Notes: generated from the letters alone by a model not told the origin. A stretch of 64,000 nucleotides of DNA from Phaeodactylum tricornutum CCAP 1055/1 (GCF_000150955.2 NC_011681.1:543501-607500), one strand, 5' to 3'; counted from the stretch's first letter, positions 19,126 to 30,816 are shown. Program-made: numbers and translations.

Positions 19126-22100
19126 TTAGACTTCCGTCAAATCTTCCTGGTTCGAGATTTGATTCATCATATCCGCAACGCTGTACTTGATGTTAGAAAA
19201 CATACGACGAAAGTGCACCTCAAGAGCGTCATATTTTCCGTGTGGTTGCTGAATAGAGTTGTGAGTAATCTGGCAAATTTGACCCAGACGCACAATACGA
19301 TTCTTCAATTCGTTTCTGCGCGATGTACTTTGTTCTTCAGAGAAACCCTTCTGCTTCAGAACGAGCATTTCGTAGACGCCTTTATCCAAAGGAACACCAG
19401 CATTGTCTACTTCATTTGCTGCAGGAATGATGAGGCCAAGCTTGTTTTTCTCACTTTCATCAACATTCAGACTGTCTATCAAAGCCTGTTGCTCACATAG
19501 GATCTTCTCAGTTTCAAGCCACATTGCTCGGGCTTCTTCATTCAGCGCTTTACCATCATCAGATTGTGAAACACGTAGGATCTGCTGGAGGGATTCTTCC
19601 CCTTCTTTCGCTGGAACACGGTCCACGACATGAAGAAGAACAGACAAAAATTCATTCTGGGTCGAGTCACTTTCCTTGTAGCTTTTCGTCTTGTTGTAAC
19701 AGAAACGAATGTACATTTGTTCGAGTACGGCACACAGATGTACAGCCTCAGGCAAATATTCGTGAAGCTCCCAAACCATGCAAAGTACGTTGTGATCCAT
19801 TGCCAACGTAAGGTCATCGTGCACATATCCAAGCCCTTTCACGACAGTCGTCGACATATCGCGATAGTGATCTGTCTCAGCCCCTTTGCAGAAGTCTTCG
19901 AGGCTCGTCTTACACATCCAATCCATCTGCTCTTCCGTCACCGTCGGGAAACAATGCTGGCTCCTCTGAATGCGACGTACTGCATTGGCAAAAGGAGATA
20001 CTCCGTCGTCATGGATGAAGTGCTTTGTATCATCAGGATCGTTGGAAGCCGCGAGAGCTTGCTGGAGAACAATCAAAGGATAACGAGGTTCCTTACCGGT
20101 AACTTGACTGATCTGTCCCAGCATCAGGTTTTCAATGTATGGCCAGTCCATTCCGAGGTATAAGATATTACCCTGCACGTCCAAGCCACGTCGACCAGCT
20201 CGACCTTGCATCTGCTGCGCAATAAGAGGCGTAAGAGCGTCCCCCATATCACCACAGAAAATGCAAGTCCGAAACGGCATGTTTACACCGTAAGCGAGGG
20301 CATCGTCAGAGAATACAACCGCTAACCGGCCCTTTTGAGCAAGCATCTGCACTTGGCGGCGATAGCATGAGAATCCAACTTCGTTTGTATAGATGGCAAT
20401 TCCACGACGAAGACCGCGAATCAAAGCGTGGTTGATATCGACGCGTTCGCCAGATTTCTTCATGTCGGCAATGATATCTTCGACCTCGTTGTAACCGAGA
20501 CGTTTTCCTGCAGCAGCTAGAACGTATTTGTCGTGTGGTTTCGTTGTATCCTCTTGGAGAAGCGACTCATCCACAAACCCTTGTTTCGCTTCTTCCTCTG
20601 CCTCGGCTGCGTTTTCGCGGCTGGCCTTTCCAGCAGCAACTTTTCGCATCTGCGCATTTTTCTTAGCTCGTTCAATCAAGTCCCTGCGATAGCTCGGAAA
20701 TTCTGCTACCTGCTCACTCTCTAAGCGATGTAAGAGAGTCTTGAACATGTTAAATGCTCCATACGTATTCAGTTGAAAAGCAACAGCAGGAAGCAATTCG
20801 CTCTGTTTCAGCTGTTCGAGAATACCGTACAAAGTGTCACTAACATCCTCCTTCGCAGTCAATGGTGGGGGGAGCTGAGCCTTACGGAGGCGTTCAAAGA
20901 GTTCGGGATGGGATTCAGCCAGCACCGCAAGGCGTGTCTTTAGACGAGTCTCGTATTCCTTTGTCTGATTCAACGTGACACGTTTGCTTTCATCAACGTA
21001 TTGAGCAAAGAATTTGTCCGGGTCGTCAAGATCTTCGAGGACAGTGGAGGGGAAGATCGCCCGCATGCGCTTCCATAAATCCATGAGATCAGACGGAGTC
21101 ATGGAAAGACCGCCAATCAATTCGGGCTGATTCTTGAGACGATCAGGAGTCATGGCCGCAACCGGATGCAGCTTGACAAGCTTTTGCTTAAGTTTCCCAT
21201 CTTTCCCTTCGGCTTCGGCAATAACATAGCGCTGTAAGTTTATGAAGCGGGCGAAGTGCTCCTTTAGAATGACTTCTTCGGGCTTTTCGGGAACATCAAC
21301 AGCCAAAGCGTCGATATGATCGTTGCGAACGGTACTAAACCAGTTTCGAAGCTGATTCGCATTTCCAATAGTGGCACTCAAGGCTAGCACCGGGCAGTTA
21401 CAAGCCTTAATGATGCGCTGAAGAGCATCACCTTCAGGCCCATTCAAGGTATGGACCTCGTCAAGAACTAAATAATCAAATTGATGATAGCCACCATCCA
21501 ATACCATGAACTCTCGTTCACCTTTTGTCATTTCCTCTCCAGCAACACCTCGAACTTTGCTGATGCTTCGTTCTAAAGCTTTGGGAGTTCCAATATACAC
21601 CTGTGCATCACCGGTGACTTCTTGGAAGGTTATCTGATCCGTGCATACCGTGACATTTCCTTTGAAGAACTGATAATACGTGGAAGCAACTTGCCACACC
21701 AGGACTTCACTGGGAAGAACAAAAAGGACTGTACCTTTGGCGTTCTTACATGTATACGTGCTCAGCAAAGTCTTTCCGGATGATGTTGGCGCACAAACAA
21801 CGGCAGACTGGCGATCATCAATGGCCTGGAGAATATCACATTGCCAATCTTCAAGTTTGAATTGACGGTTGTACCGAGACAAAGGGGGAAGACGATCCGG
21901 CATTTCCATCAACTGAAAGGAAATCAAGCTTTCTTTCCCGTTCAGGAGGCCACGGGCGTATTTTAGCGAGTCCTTGTAGCCTTCCTTCAGTAGATTCTTC
22001 AATGTCTGTGCATCGGTACTAAGAACAACCTTCTCGACTTTCTTGTCCGTCTTTTCGGTTTTAGGATCCTTCTTTGTCGGTTTTTTGTCCTTCTTAATCT

Positions 22101-22989
22101 CTTTTTTTGTAGAAGACTTTTTGTCTGACTTGTCGGATTCTTTCGCTTCCTTCTTGGCAAACTTTTCGTCCGAGATCTCGTTCATCGCCGCCTGAAAGGA
22201 TGACATTTCTTCCAATGCCCAGAGAATGTCGAGAACTTCGGCCTCGCTCGAATGAACTTCACCTTTACGGAGGTCGGAGACGGCGATGTGAAGCATTTTC
22301 ATCATCCGGCGAATCTTTCCGTTGGTTGTTTCGCACGATGTATCTTGGAGAGCCCGTAGGGTACCGAGGTTGGAGAGCTTTTGCAAATCGCGTTCGTGGT
22401 CTTTCTTGAGCTTCTCCACCGCGTTCTTTTCTTTGATGGAATCAGCGGTCGACTTTTTCTTCTCGCCGCCCTTCTTTTTCTTCTTGTCCTTTTCGGCCGC
22501 CGCAGCGGCAGCTTCCTCTTCCGCCGCTTCCTGGGTCGCACGGAGACGGCGATACTTTTCCTCATCCCACTTTTTGGCAGGGTCAAAGATGGAACCCTCC
22601 GGTGGCGCCATATCGCGGAGAATGATAGGAATGGAAGAACGCTGCTTGATGGTAATAAATGCCTTGCGCGTATCCTTGTCGAACGTCTAAAAGCGGAAAT
22701 ACAAATTCGTTGCGGCTAGATTAGCACGGGCAATCGTAGGAAACGAGAACGCCCCCCTGTAGCCAAAGCCCGAACGTACCTTGGCAATACCATCCTTGTA
22801 CATGAGCGCCGTCTTGTCAACCCAAAAGACATCGAAAGTACGGATCTTGAAGATGAGATCATGGTCGGAGACCTCTGGGGCGGGTGCCCCAGCGGCAACG
22901 GCAACTACCTGGTTGGCGCTGGTACTAGTACCATTGTTGTTGGGGGTAGAAGACGCATTAGTCTGCGTCGGGTTGGGAACAAAAGACAT
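19126..22989 (-). CDS. DDX60/Ski2-like DExH-box RNA helicase
   Basis: Two exons (22780-22989 and 19126-22686) flank a 93-nt intron with GTACGT...TTTAG and join in phase 0, giving 1,256 residues from ATG 22989. The joint reads DGIAK then TFDKDTRKAF, a segment that the longest downstream ATG frame would miss. After a Lys/Glu-rich charged linker come motif I APTSSGKT, motif II DEVH, motif III SATIGN and motif VI QMQGRAGRRG, with the Ski2-type SDDALAYGVNMPFRT block between. The C-terminal half (SPFANAVRRIQRSQHCFP) resembles DDX60-like proteins. Animal DDX60 acts in antiviral RNA sensing, but wider eukaryotic members are uncharacterised, so a role in RNA surveillance is inference. Confidence 0.9.
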
Positions 22990-23776
22990 GCACTAACTGC
23001 AGAAACTATCTTATTTTGATTCGTAGAGAGCAATGGAATTGCTTGCAAAGTAGAATGGATCAGAAGCTGTTACTGTAAAAGGAACAAGCCGTAGATCACT
23101 CGATTGTGACAATCCGAAATGCTGTTGAAAGCGGCACCAGTGCGAAAGCCCGAGTACAGACTCCCTGGGATATAGAACACGCACCCGTTGGAAGTTGCCC
23201 GAAGGAATACGAAAGCGACATTTGTGCAGGATCGAACGAGAGGCTACGGTAGGTTTCCTTGCGCGCGAAACCGCACAATCGCTTCCCATCGTCTGTAATC
23301 ACCCGTCGTGGGGATCACTCGCCGTCATTTCGATCCAGGAGCCCCTTTTTCAAGGTTTCGGCTTCGCACTCGTTCTATTCCTCTAGGCTCTCCTACTCCG
23401 ACCTATCTATGTCGATGGTTAGGTACCGGTTTGCTACTCGCATTCGATTTCCAAACAGCCATAAATTTCTACTTTTAACGCTGACAGTCCCTTGGACGTG
23501 CACGATAGTCCAGGACGACTATGGAGTTTTGATGAGGTGGGTCTGCCTTTGGATCGTTGTGGATTTTTTTGGTCACACTTTCGGGACAAATTGACATAAA
23601 GTTTGTCTCTGGATGGGTGTTGCTAAAAACAATCTTTTATTAAAGATAATACTTGAGTACTAATACTAGCTGGGGGAGAGGTTTGCGAATGAGATCGTTC
23701 CTTCGTTCCAAGCCTCGTTTTTTCTTCCTGACAATGAGAGATCGGCAAACTGAAGAAACAACCGGTTAAAAGTCGT
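22990..23776. other. Long intergenic region without a supported gene
   Basis: Nearly 790 bp between the helicase start and the HCF136 stop. Open frames of up to 111 codons exist on both strands, but none begins with a good ATG and shows a recognisable family. No repeat or tRNA was seen. It could hold an unrecognised non-coding RNA. Confidence 0.45.
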
Positions 23777-25003
23777 TTAACCCGTATAACGGAGTAGCAA
23801 GCCGTTGCTACCGAGAGCCCATCCAGCGTTACCGTACTGGGGGAAAAACTTGACATTGTAAAGGTTTCCGGGGTAGGCATTGCCACTCTTGTCGAACTGG
23901 AACTTCTTGCCGCCGTCAAAGCTCACGTACATCGTGTTGGACCCACCCACGGCCCAGACTTCCTTCGGATTACGCCATGCGACGTCAGTAATGCCGTATC
24001 CACCAGTCTTGATGTCGGCCTCCTGAAAGTCAAAAACATCCTTGGTCAAGTCGGGTTCTTCCGAGCTAATGAAGAGTTTGCCTCCGTTCAATGTCATCCA
24101 GAGACCTTTTTTGATATCGCCTTCGACGAACCCCATGTTTTGAATCCGGCGCGGCGTACCTCTGTTGTGCGGGATCCAAAAGTCCTGACCGGGCTCCCAG
24201 GTTAAAAAGAAGTTACCACGGCTGGAAACGGCCAGGTAAGCGCCCAAATCGTCACGGACCTGATTAATAATACTTCCGGTAAAGTAGGAAGCTCCACTGA
24301 CTCCACTGGAGCTGATTCGATTGAGTGTGGCGTCAATCGTTTCCTTAACTTGTGCCTTCCAGTTGCGGCCGGCGTTGTCCGTGACGTAGACGGCTCCGGA
24401 GGAAGTCGTCATTTCCGCCCGGCTGGGTCCGAGGGCCACAATCGCGGTAGGTTCACCGGGAAGTTTGGGCGACAAGGGAATCCGTTCCCAGGTCTTTCCC
24501 GAATCCTTGGTGTGCAAGAGAAGTGTGGGTTTACCGAGAACCCAGCCTTCGCCGTCTTTAAAGGACAGTACCTGAAATCGGTAGGTGACTTCTTCCTCCG
24601 GATCCAGGTTGGAGAAAGAACGGGCTTCCCACGTTTTTCCACCGTCGTTGGTTTCGGCAAAGGCACCACGCGCACCCACCAAATATCCGTGGGTCGGGCT
24701 GTCGAAATCAATATCGAAAAGCGTGTCCTCGAAAGGCAAAGGAACCTTGGACCAGAGTTGACTCGACGCGGCTTCGGCCGGAGGAGGCGTCACCAGACCA
24801 CTCGCACTAGCGACGGAGACAACGGCGGCAGCCGAGGTCGTCTGTACAAAGGCACGGCGTGCCCCACTCGACTCGCTTTCGATCTCGTAACCCGGTGTCG
24901 TCATACGAAGCGCATCCGTGCGGGCCGTCGCCGAGAAGGTGTTCGGGACGAAGGCGGCGGAACCACTCACGAAAACGGCAACCAGCGTGAGGGAAAACTT
25001 CAT
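23777..25003 (-). CDS. HCF136: Photosystem II assembly factor HCF136/Ycf48
   Basis: HCF136 is a thylakoid-lumen seven-bladed propeller that stabilises newly made D1 during PSII reaction-centre assembly. ATG 25003 (MKFSLTLVAVF) is chosen over an upstream TTG because it starts a signal peptide with GSAAFVPN, an ASAFAP-like plastid motif. A second signal follows: twin-Arg RRAFVQTTSAAAVVSV ending in AEAA, a Tat-type thylakoid transfer domain. The mature part begins SSQLWSKVPLPFEDTLFDID and repeats the Ycf48 blade motif (TNDGGKTWEARS, TKDSGKTWERIPL, TDNAGRNWKAQ, SFDGGKKFQF). At 408 residues it is of normal length. Localisation to the lumen follows directly from the tripartite leader. Confidence 0.95.
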   Translation of the reverse strand: MKFSLTLVAVFVSGSAAFVPNTFSATARTDALRMTTPGYEIESESSGARRAFVQTTSAAAVVSVASASGLVTPPPAEAASSQLWSKVPLPFEDTLFDIDFDSPTHGYLVGARGAFAETNDGGKTWEARSFSNLDPEEEVTYRFQVLSFKDGEGWVLGKPTLLLHTKDSGKTWERIPLSPKLPGEPTAIVALGPSRAEMTTSSGAVYVTDNAGRNWKAQVKETIDATLNRISSSGVSGASYFTGSIINQVRDDLGAYLAVSSRGNFFLTWEPGQDFWIPHNRGTPRRIQNMGFVEGDIKKGLWMTLNGGKLFISSEEPDLTKDVFDFQEADIKTGGYGITDVAWRNPKEVWAVGGSNTMYVSFDGGKKFQFDKSGNAYPGNLYNVKFFPQYGNAGWALGSNGLLLRYTG

Positions 25004-25218
25004 GGTGTGGTTGAAAGTTCGAACGTGTGCGTTTGTGCTTCTGTTTATACGAAAACTGTTGGAGATGTTCCCAGTGGGTTGTGGTAACGGGTTAGACAGG
25101 CACGTTGCCAACAGAGAAAAAACCAGGTTGACCAACTAGCATCATCAGCCGTGGATTGACAATGAATCATCGTCCCACTCCTCCCGTGACATCCGATCGT
25201 CGTACGTGCCGGTGTGAT

Positions 25219-25227
25219 TCACAGTCA
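25219..25227. promoter_or_regulatory. TCACAGTCA motif upstream of HCF136
   Basis: In the 580-bp divergent region 25004-25584 between HCF136 and the SF1 helicase, about 216 bp from the HCF136 ATG and 358 bp from the helicase ATG. The rest of the region shows no gene. Confidence 0.42.
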
Positions 25228-25584
25228 GCGGGGGGACTCCCCCACATCCCCGAACGCCCAGAACACGTGACACCCAAAGTACGCCATCGCCGCGCCACTT
25301 CTATTGGATACCGCTGACGTGCGTGAGTCAGGAGCGCGTCCGAGATCCGAACTTCCGGGTATTTTGGAAAAGTACCCATTTGTGCCGTGTCCTTCCGTTT
25401 TATTAGAGTCCCGGATACTCACGAACTAATGGACCAATGAACTACCATTTTCACGTTTGAAACGGCATCCCGCGCTCGGTGCATCCCGTAAGCCACGCTT
25501 CTTCGTGGCCCCCGCGTTTTACGTTTGCCGCTCTCCTCCTTCTCTGGACTTTTTCGTTTGCGTCCACTTGCGGCGTAGCAGACC

Positions 25585-28500
25585 ATGGAGAATGTAATAG
25601 TGATTGACGACAGCCCAACGCCTTCGGGCGTGAAGATTAGTCGCATCGGTAGCGGTACCTCCACCAAGACGCCGGCGCTCGTCCACAATCCGTACAAAAG
25701 AAAGGCTGGGTCGGGCGTCACCAAGACCTTCATTGGCGGCGCGGAGGCAGCGCGACGCAAAGCCAAAAAGTCACCAGGGAATAGAATCATGCGTCCCGGG
25801 GAGCAAGAAAAGCTGGATGAAGTATTGCCGCGGAAGATGAATCCCATGGAACGCTTCTTTGCGGCTATACTGCGATCGGCGCCGACCGAATTCGTCGCTT
25901 CGGACAAGGATGCTTTCCGAGCCGACCAGCTTTGGAAGAAATGTTGTAGCCGTGTTGGACTCGTTCCACCGACCAGTCCTATTCGGTCGTCCTACCGGGA
26001 CGCCCAAACGCATTTCGCTGTCCGCGCGGCTCTAGTCCTCGAAGAAGCGCGGGTGGCAGTGGCGCAGCCCTTGGCCCGCAAGTTTCCGAATAATGCCCCA
26101 CCCGGACGTCGGCCGGCCTCGTCTCCCGCTGCCATGATTCTTACCGCACACCTGGCGGAACGCCAAGGTAACAACGGGCACGTCAAAATATCATTTGTTT
26201 CCACTCTGGCCTTCACCAAGGAACAACTATTTCATATTCGTCCCGGTAGTGTCTTTGCGTTGCAACCCCGTGAGAGTGGGACGTCTCGTTCTCTTCGAGA
26301 CTTGTTGCTCGGAGTTATTATGTCTTCCAATCGGGAGACCGTGGAAAAGAAACGCCTCTTTACCGTCACAATCTTTCGGGAGGCAGACCTTCCGATTCGG
26401 ATCGAAGACGAAGAGTGGAGAATCGAGCCAGTGTGTACACTGATATCCGAATTGCGCTGTTTCGAGGCCATGGTTTCCGTTCCGCCACACAACATTGCCT
26501 TGCTTACCGCACTACTGGGTCAGAAAACCTCCAAGCATACCAAGTTTCCGGATTCGGATTTTCTGGATAGTGGCAGTAGTGACGACGATACCGAGATTAT
26601 TGTGTTGGAACCGTCTACGGCGAAACCTCGGGACGGCTCTATCCAAGAATACTTTGCCCCCAAAATCCAGTCGCAAACGGAATTGCTACCTTTCCGATTG
26701 CCATGGCTCAACGAAACCCAAGAAAAAGCGGCTCAAACCTTTCTCAATTCGAAACCTAGCTCTATTACGCTTATTCAGGGACCACCCGGGACAGGTATGT
26801 TGAGACTTCGAGGAACAAAAAATTTCTCGGGTTGAATCGTTGCCGGATCGGGTTGGACTCACATTCACATGTATTCTACCATTGTACAACAGGAAAGACA
26901 ACATTACTTGTCTCTGTCATTGCGCGATATCTCATGAAATTTGCCACTGTGTGTACTTCTAGTAAAAAAGAGAGCAGTCGTCGTCGAATTATGGTTTGCG
27001 CTCCAACCAACAAGGCTATTGCTGTCTTAGCCTCACGCTTCTTGGCGTCAGTTTATCCAAACGAAGATTCTTCTACTGTTTTCAATGCAGTAATGGTGGG
27101 TGATGCCGAAAAGCTTCTTGTAGACGAGCGAAATCGTACCGTGAAGTCCAACGTTCCGGATACGCTACCGCTCAAATCAATTTTCGTGTTTTCCTGGATG
27201 CAGGGTGTGGTACGTGCTTTTCTGTATGTACAATGCGAGATTCGTATAGCTCGCTAATATTCCCCTTTTTGCTGTAGATGGACGATTATCGCAGTATTAA
27301 AAACTTTTTTGTACCTGGCCAAGTCCGCGGCTGGGAGCGTGAGGACTTGTACAAACTTGCTCGCCGATTGGAGACTCGCCTCATCTCCAGTCTTCCCGGT
27401 ATGCCAACATCTGTCGGCAAGCTAGCTTCCAAAATTTCCAACAGCTTGAAACGTCTAGAGAGTGGAGGTGCAGCGCACGGGATTGTTGAAAATATTGACA
27501 AAGTACTACAGCAGCTGAAGGACATGCCGCAAGATCACATCTATCGAGAACTGCTACTTTCTGCCGACATCATCTTTTGTACATTGGCTAGTGCAGGAGG
27601 CTTGCTCTTGCGTATGACGTCCAGAATTGATGACTTGATTGTCGACGAAGCCGCTGCTGCCACTGAGCCGGAGCTTTGCATTCCACTTCACCTTCAACCG
27701 TCGCGTCTTTTGTGTGTTGGGGACCCCAAGCAATTACCGGCGACTCTGCTCTCGCGCAAGGCTGTTGACCTGGGATTGAGCAAGAGTTTGCAGGAGCGTC
27801 TCATGTATGATTGTAAACAACAACATATAATGCTGGATGTGCAGTATCGAATGAACCCTCAAATCTCAAGCTTTCCCTCCAGATGCTTTTACGAGGACAA
27901 AATTCAGAACGGCGAGAATGTATCCAGTGCAATATACGAGTCTGGACCCTTACTAATGCAAGGGCGTCCTTACGCTGCTTTGCACGTGGAGGGCGTGGAA
28001 GAACAAGGGGTCGGCGGTTCGTATCGAAACGAGGCCGAAGCTCGTGTCGTTGTCGACTTGATAGATCAGCTCCGTACTCGTGCAGGTTCCAACAACCCAC
28101 ACTGGCACTCGACTGACCACGTGCGCATCATTACCTTTTATCAGGCACAGGTGGGTCTGCTGAAGCGACTCCTGCGTGACCGTGGACTAGGTGACAAGAT
28201 TGTTGTGGCGACCGTCGACTCTTCTCAAGGTTGCGAAGCCGATACTGTCATTGTTTCCTTCGTCAGAAGTCCCAACACGAAAAATGCGGGCAACGAAATG
28301 ATCCGCCACACAGCTGGCTTTTTGACAGACGATCGCCGTATGAATGTAGCGCTAACGCGTGCGAAGTACCAGCTCGTCTGTGTAGGAAATATTCACGGAA
28401 TGGTGCGAATGGAAGGAGCAGTTACCTTACAAGAATTATCAGCCAACGCTCGAGAACGTGAGGTGATCCAGACCTGGCCGTTGGGCTCCCGAACGTCCAA

Positions 28501-28591
28501 CATCAACGGTAAGGCGATTCACGATAAGCTCGATCTGTTTTACGGAGAATGTGACAATCGTAAGCGCCCTTCCAAAAAGATGCGGTGGTAG
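25585..28591 (+). CDS. UPF1/IGHMBP2-like SF1B DNA/RNA helicase
   Basis: Three exons: 25585-26794, 26893-27209 and 27278-28591. They are joined across introns of 98 nt (GTATGT...ACAACAG) and 68 nt (GTACGT...GCTAAT...CTGTAG), giving 946 residues. The first intron splits the Walker A codon (GPPGTG then KTTLL). Helicase motifs in order are Ia VCAPTNKA, II LIVDEAAAATEPE, III VGDPKQLPAT, IV QYRMNPQISSFPS, V VATVDSSQGCEADTVIVSF and VI NVALTRAKY. Motif II plus ATEPE is closest to UPF1-type enzymes, although the usual Gln after the DEAA-type motif is Ala here. The Lys/Ser-rich N-terminus (about 150 aa) shows no known domain. A role in nucleic-acid remodelling is certain; NMD versus DNA repair cannot be decided. 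Confidence 0.9.
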
Positions 28592-28863
28592 TAGGGCTCA
28601 ATATTGAATACAGTTGGGACTAGAAACGTTTCTTACAGCTAGTTTATGATGAGCCTATACTAAATGTTATTTCTCCCACCAAGGCAACTCCGCAGCGAAA
28701 GCTATTATCTGACTGCCAATGCAAACTACCATTCCAAATCTTCGGGAAGCACGGGATATTGGAGAGGAACGATGCTTTCCTTGTCCTTATCTCTGCAAAA
28801 GTCGAAGAAAAACCCGTGTTATTGCCTTATATTAATTAATTCAACAGCCCATTGCGGGTTGAC

Positions 28864-29498
28864 TTACCTCGGCAAAGCTTTTCTCATATCTAAAGCATCC
28901 TCAGGTAGTTCACCGGAATAGTAACCCAGTACTCTCCGGTATGTAACGTAGCCAAACTTATTATACATATCAATCGCTAACGTGTTGGAAGCGCGCACAA
29001 ACAAATCCACAAAGTAAGCATTATACTGTTGAACGCTTAGCGTTTCAAAGTAGGTCATCAGCGTTTGTGCCAAACCCAAACGCCTGTATTCTGGTGCCAC
29101 CGTAACGGCAGAGACATGACCGTGCCATTGCTTCCCTTCACCTTCGGCCTTTCCCAACACGTAACCCATAAGCGATCCATGGGGAGATTCCGCCACTAAA
29201 AAACAAATTACAAACACCGATATTGTGAGAAGCGGTAATGATGATGGGCATCACTAGCTTCGCGAATATATTGACAAACTTACCAACAAACGATTCTGGC
29301 CATTTGGAAAGGTATGCCATGTAAAACGAACCGTTGTATGTTTCAGTCTACAGAATTGTGCAGCTGTCAGGGTTGAATCGGTGTAGGGATAGGATGAGCC
29401 AACGTATGCGAAACGGAACAGTAACGTACCAGGACATCCAAATTGATTTGGTTGAATTTTAAGAGATCGTTCAGTTGAAACTGCCGGAGAGTTGTCAT
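28864..29498 (-). CDS. NAA20: N-alpha-acetyltransferase 20, NatB catalytic subunit
   Basis: NatB acetylates the N-terminal Met of proteins starting Met-Asp/Glu/Asn/Gln co-translationally. Three exons, 29430-29498, 29284-29347 and 28864-29195, are separated by 82- and 87-nt GT-AG introns and give 154 residues. The spliced protein begins MTTLRQFQLNDLLKFNQINL, continues TETYNGSFYMAYLSKWPESF and joins VAESPHGSLMGYVLGK, collinear with human NAA20. The acetyl-CoA loop is RRLGLA in VAPEYRRLGLAQ, and the protein ends EDALDMRKALPR. The stop codon overlaps AGGTAAGT, which also resembles a splice donor, so a slightly longer C-terminus is possible. Of the ribosome-associated NATs, the SKWPE and YYSGELPEDA text identifies NatB. 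Confidence 0.93.
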
Positions 29499-29576
29499 GC
29501 TAGAATAGCGCTTGTTCTGTATTTCAGGCTTTCAGAACTGTTATCTGGTGTTGGGCGTCTTTGCACATCAACTGAC

Positions 29577-29585
29577 TGACTGTGA
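29577..29585. promoter_or_regulatory. TGACTGTGA motif upstream of NAA20
   Basis: About 79 bp before the NAA20 ATG. First of four full copies in the 531-bp divergent NAA20/RFK intergenic region (29499-30029), which otherwise holds no recognisable gene. Confidence 0.45.
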
Positions 29586-29723
29586 AATCAATTGGTCAAA
29601 AATCAATCTCATCGTGTTTTTACATCCCAACCCCCTTTTGTAATTATACCATAGAGCCAGCCAGGTTGTCTCAAGCGGTGACGGAATACTACCTAGTAGT
29701 AGAAGGTAATTCGCTTACATTGT

Positions 29724-29732
29724 TGACTGTGA
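29724..29732. promoter_or_regulatory. TGACTGTGA motif, NAA20/RFK intergenic
   Basis: Second copy in the divergent promoter, near its middle. Confidence 0.4.
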
Positions 29733-29924
29733 ATGTGAGTTGAGGAAGAGTGAAGACCATGTCTGAATGACGTACTACAGTGTATCTGCACAATATATAC
29801 ATGGGTCTACTTCGTGTCGGCATTCTATTTGAACGCCTCGTGCTTGTTCATAGTGTAAATTCAGTCATAGGATCATCTGTTCAGTGTCAGTGAGACAAAC
29901 CAAAAAAAGCGTTCCAACTCATAC

Positions 29925-29933
29925 TCACTGTCA
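29925..29933. promoter_or_regulatory. TCACTGTCA motif upstream of RFK
   Basis: Third copy, about 97 bp before the riboflavin kinase ATG. A related TGTCAGTGA lies near 29885. Confidence 0.42.
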
Positions 29934-30017
29934 GATTCAGGTTTGTCTTGATTGCAACGAATATCCCTGACAATCGACGAATAGCAGATTTCTGATTTGG
30001 TAAAGCAACAGCCGCGT

Positions 30018-30026
30018 TCACTGTCA
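30018..30026. promoter_or_regulatory. TCACTGTCA motif abutting the RFK start
   Basis: Fourth copy, ending 3 nt before ATG 30030. So close to the start codon, it may lie in a very short 5' UTR or mark the transcription start itself. Confidence 0.42.
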
Positions 30027-30029
30027 ATA

Positions 30030-30762
30030 ATGCCCGAGTCTGCAAAAGATGGAAAAACGAAGGACCTAGACGAAAACCCCGGCAATATCTTGCCGCTCCG
30101 CATGATGAGCAAGGTAGCGCGTGGATTCGGGCGAGGATCTTCCGATCTGGGGATTCCGACCGCCAATCTGGATCGTGACGCGCTTCAAGTGGCACGGCCT
30201 AAAAACGCCGGAGGTATCCTTCATGATGACATTCCGTCTTTTGATGGTCTTCCTTGTGGAATCTACTGGGGATTTGCGCGAGTAGGTGAAAACCCTAAGT
30301 TTGTGGGGAAAGAAGCAGAAGGCGGGTCCTCGTTCTCTGGTGTTTACGCCGCTGCCGTATCCATAGGATACAACCCAACCTACAATAATGGTGCGTTATA
30401 CAGCTCTTTTTGCGTTGCAAGCAATTTCGCTTTCTACTCCTTTACAATTAATGTAACTGCTTGTTTTCTTTTGGTTCCATTTAGAGACAAAGACGATTGA
30501 ACCACATTTTATTGCTCCATCATCAGACCCGCGTCGACGGGTAAGTTCATGTCAAGAAACGGTACTCACAGATTTCTACGACCGCCCGATTCGACTTTCC
30601 GTGGTAGGATACCTTCGTCCCGAGCTGCCGTTCGACGGATTGGGGGCCCTCATTGAAGCAATCAAGAATGACATCGCGACAAGCGAGCGATTGGCAGAGG
30701 GAAAAGATTCTAGGACAATGCAAGAGAAAGAATGGGTAGCTCTGAATGAGCCAATTGAATGA
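30030..30762 (+). CDS. RFK: Riboflavin kinase (FMN-forming)
   Basis: Riboflavin kinase phosphorylates riboflavin to FMN. Exons 30030-30390 and 30485-30762 join across a 94-nt GTGCGT...TTTAG intron (phase 1) to give 212 residues. ATG 30030 is the first in frame. The flavokinase signature is RGFGRGSSDLGIPTANL (nucleotide-binding PTAN), followed by GIYWGFARVG and SIGYNPTYNNETKTIEPH across the splice, then DFYDRPIRLSVVGYLRPEL with FDGLGALIEAIKNDI. It is a stand-alone kinase without the FAD synthetase or HAD phosphatase fusion found in some lineages. The C-terminus extends 25-30 charged residues past the domain. Confidence 0.94.
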
Positions 30763-30816
30763 TAGAATATAAGATCACTGTTTCCATTCCCCAAATCTAG
30801 CCATGAATAGCTCTTT

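Noticed and set aside
23259-23594. 111-codon plus-strand frame in the gap before HCF136
   Set aside because: It starts at TTG, has no recognisable domain and is rich in Ser/Arg as out-of-frame or non-coding DNA often is.
28860-28866. Possible splice donor AGGTAAGT at the NAA20 stop
   Set aside because: The protein already has the family's normal end, and I could not identify a further exon downstream.
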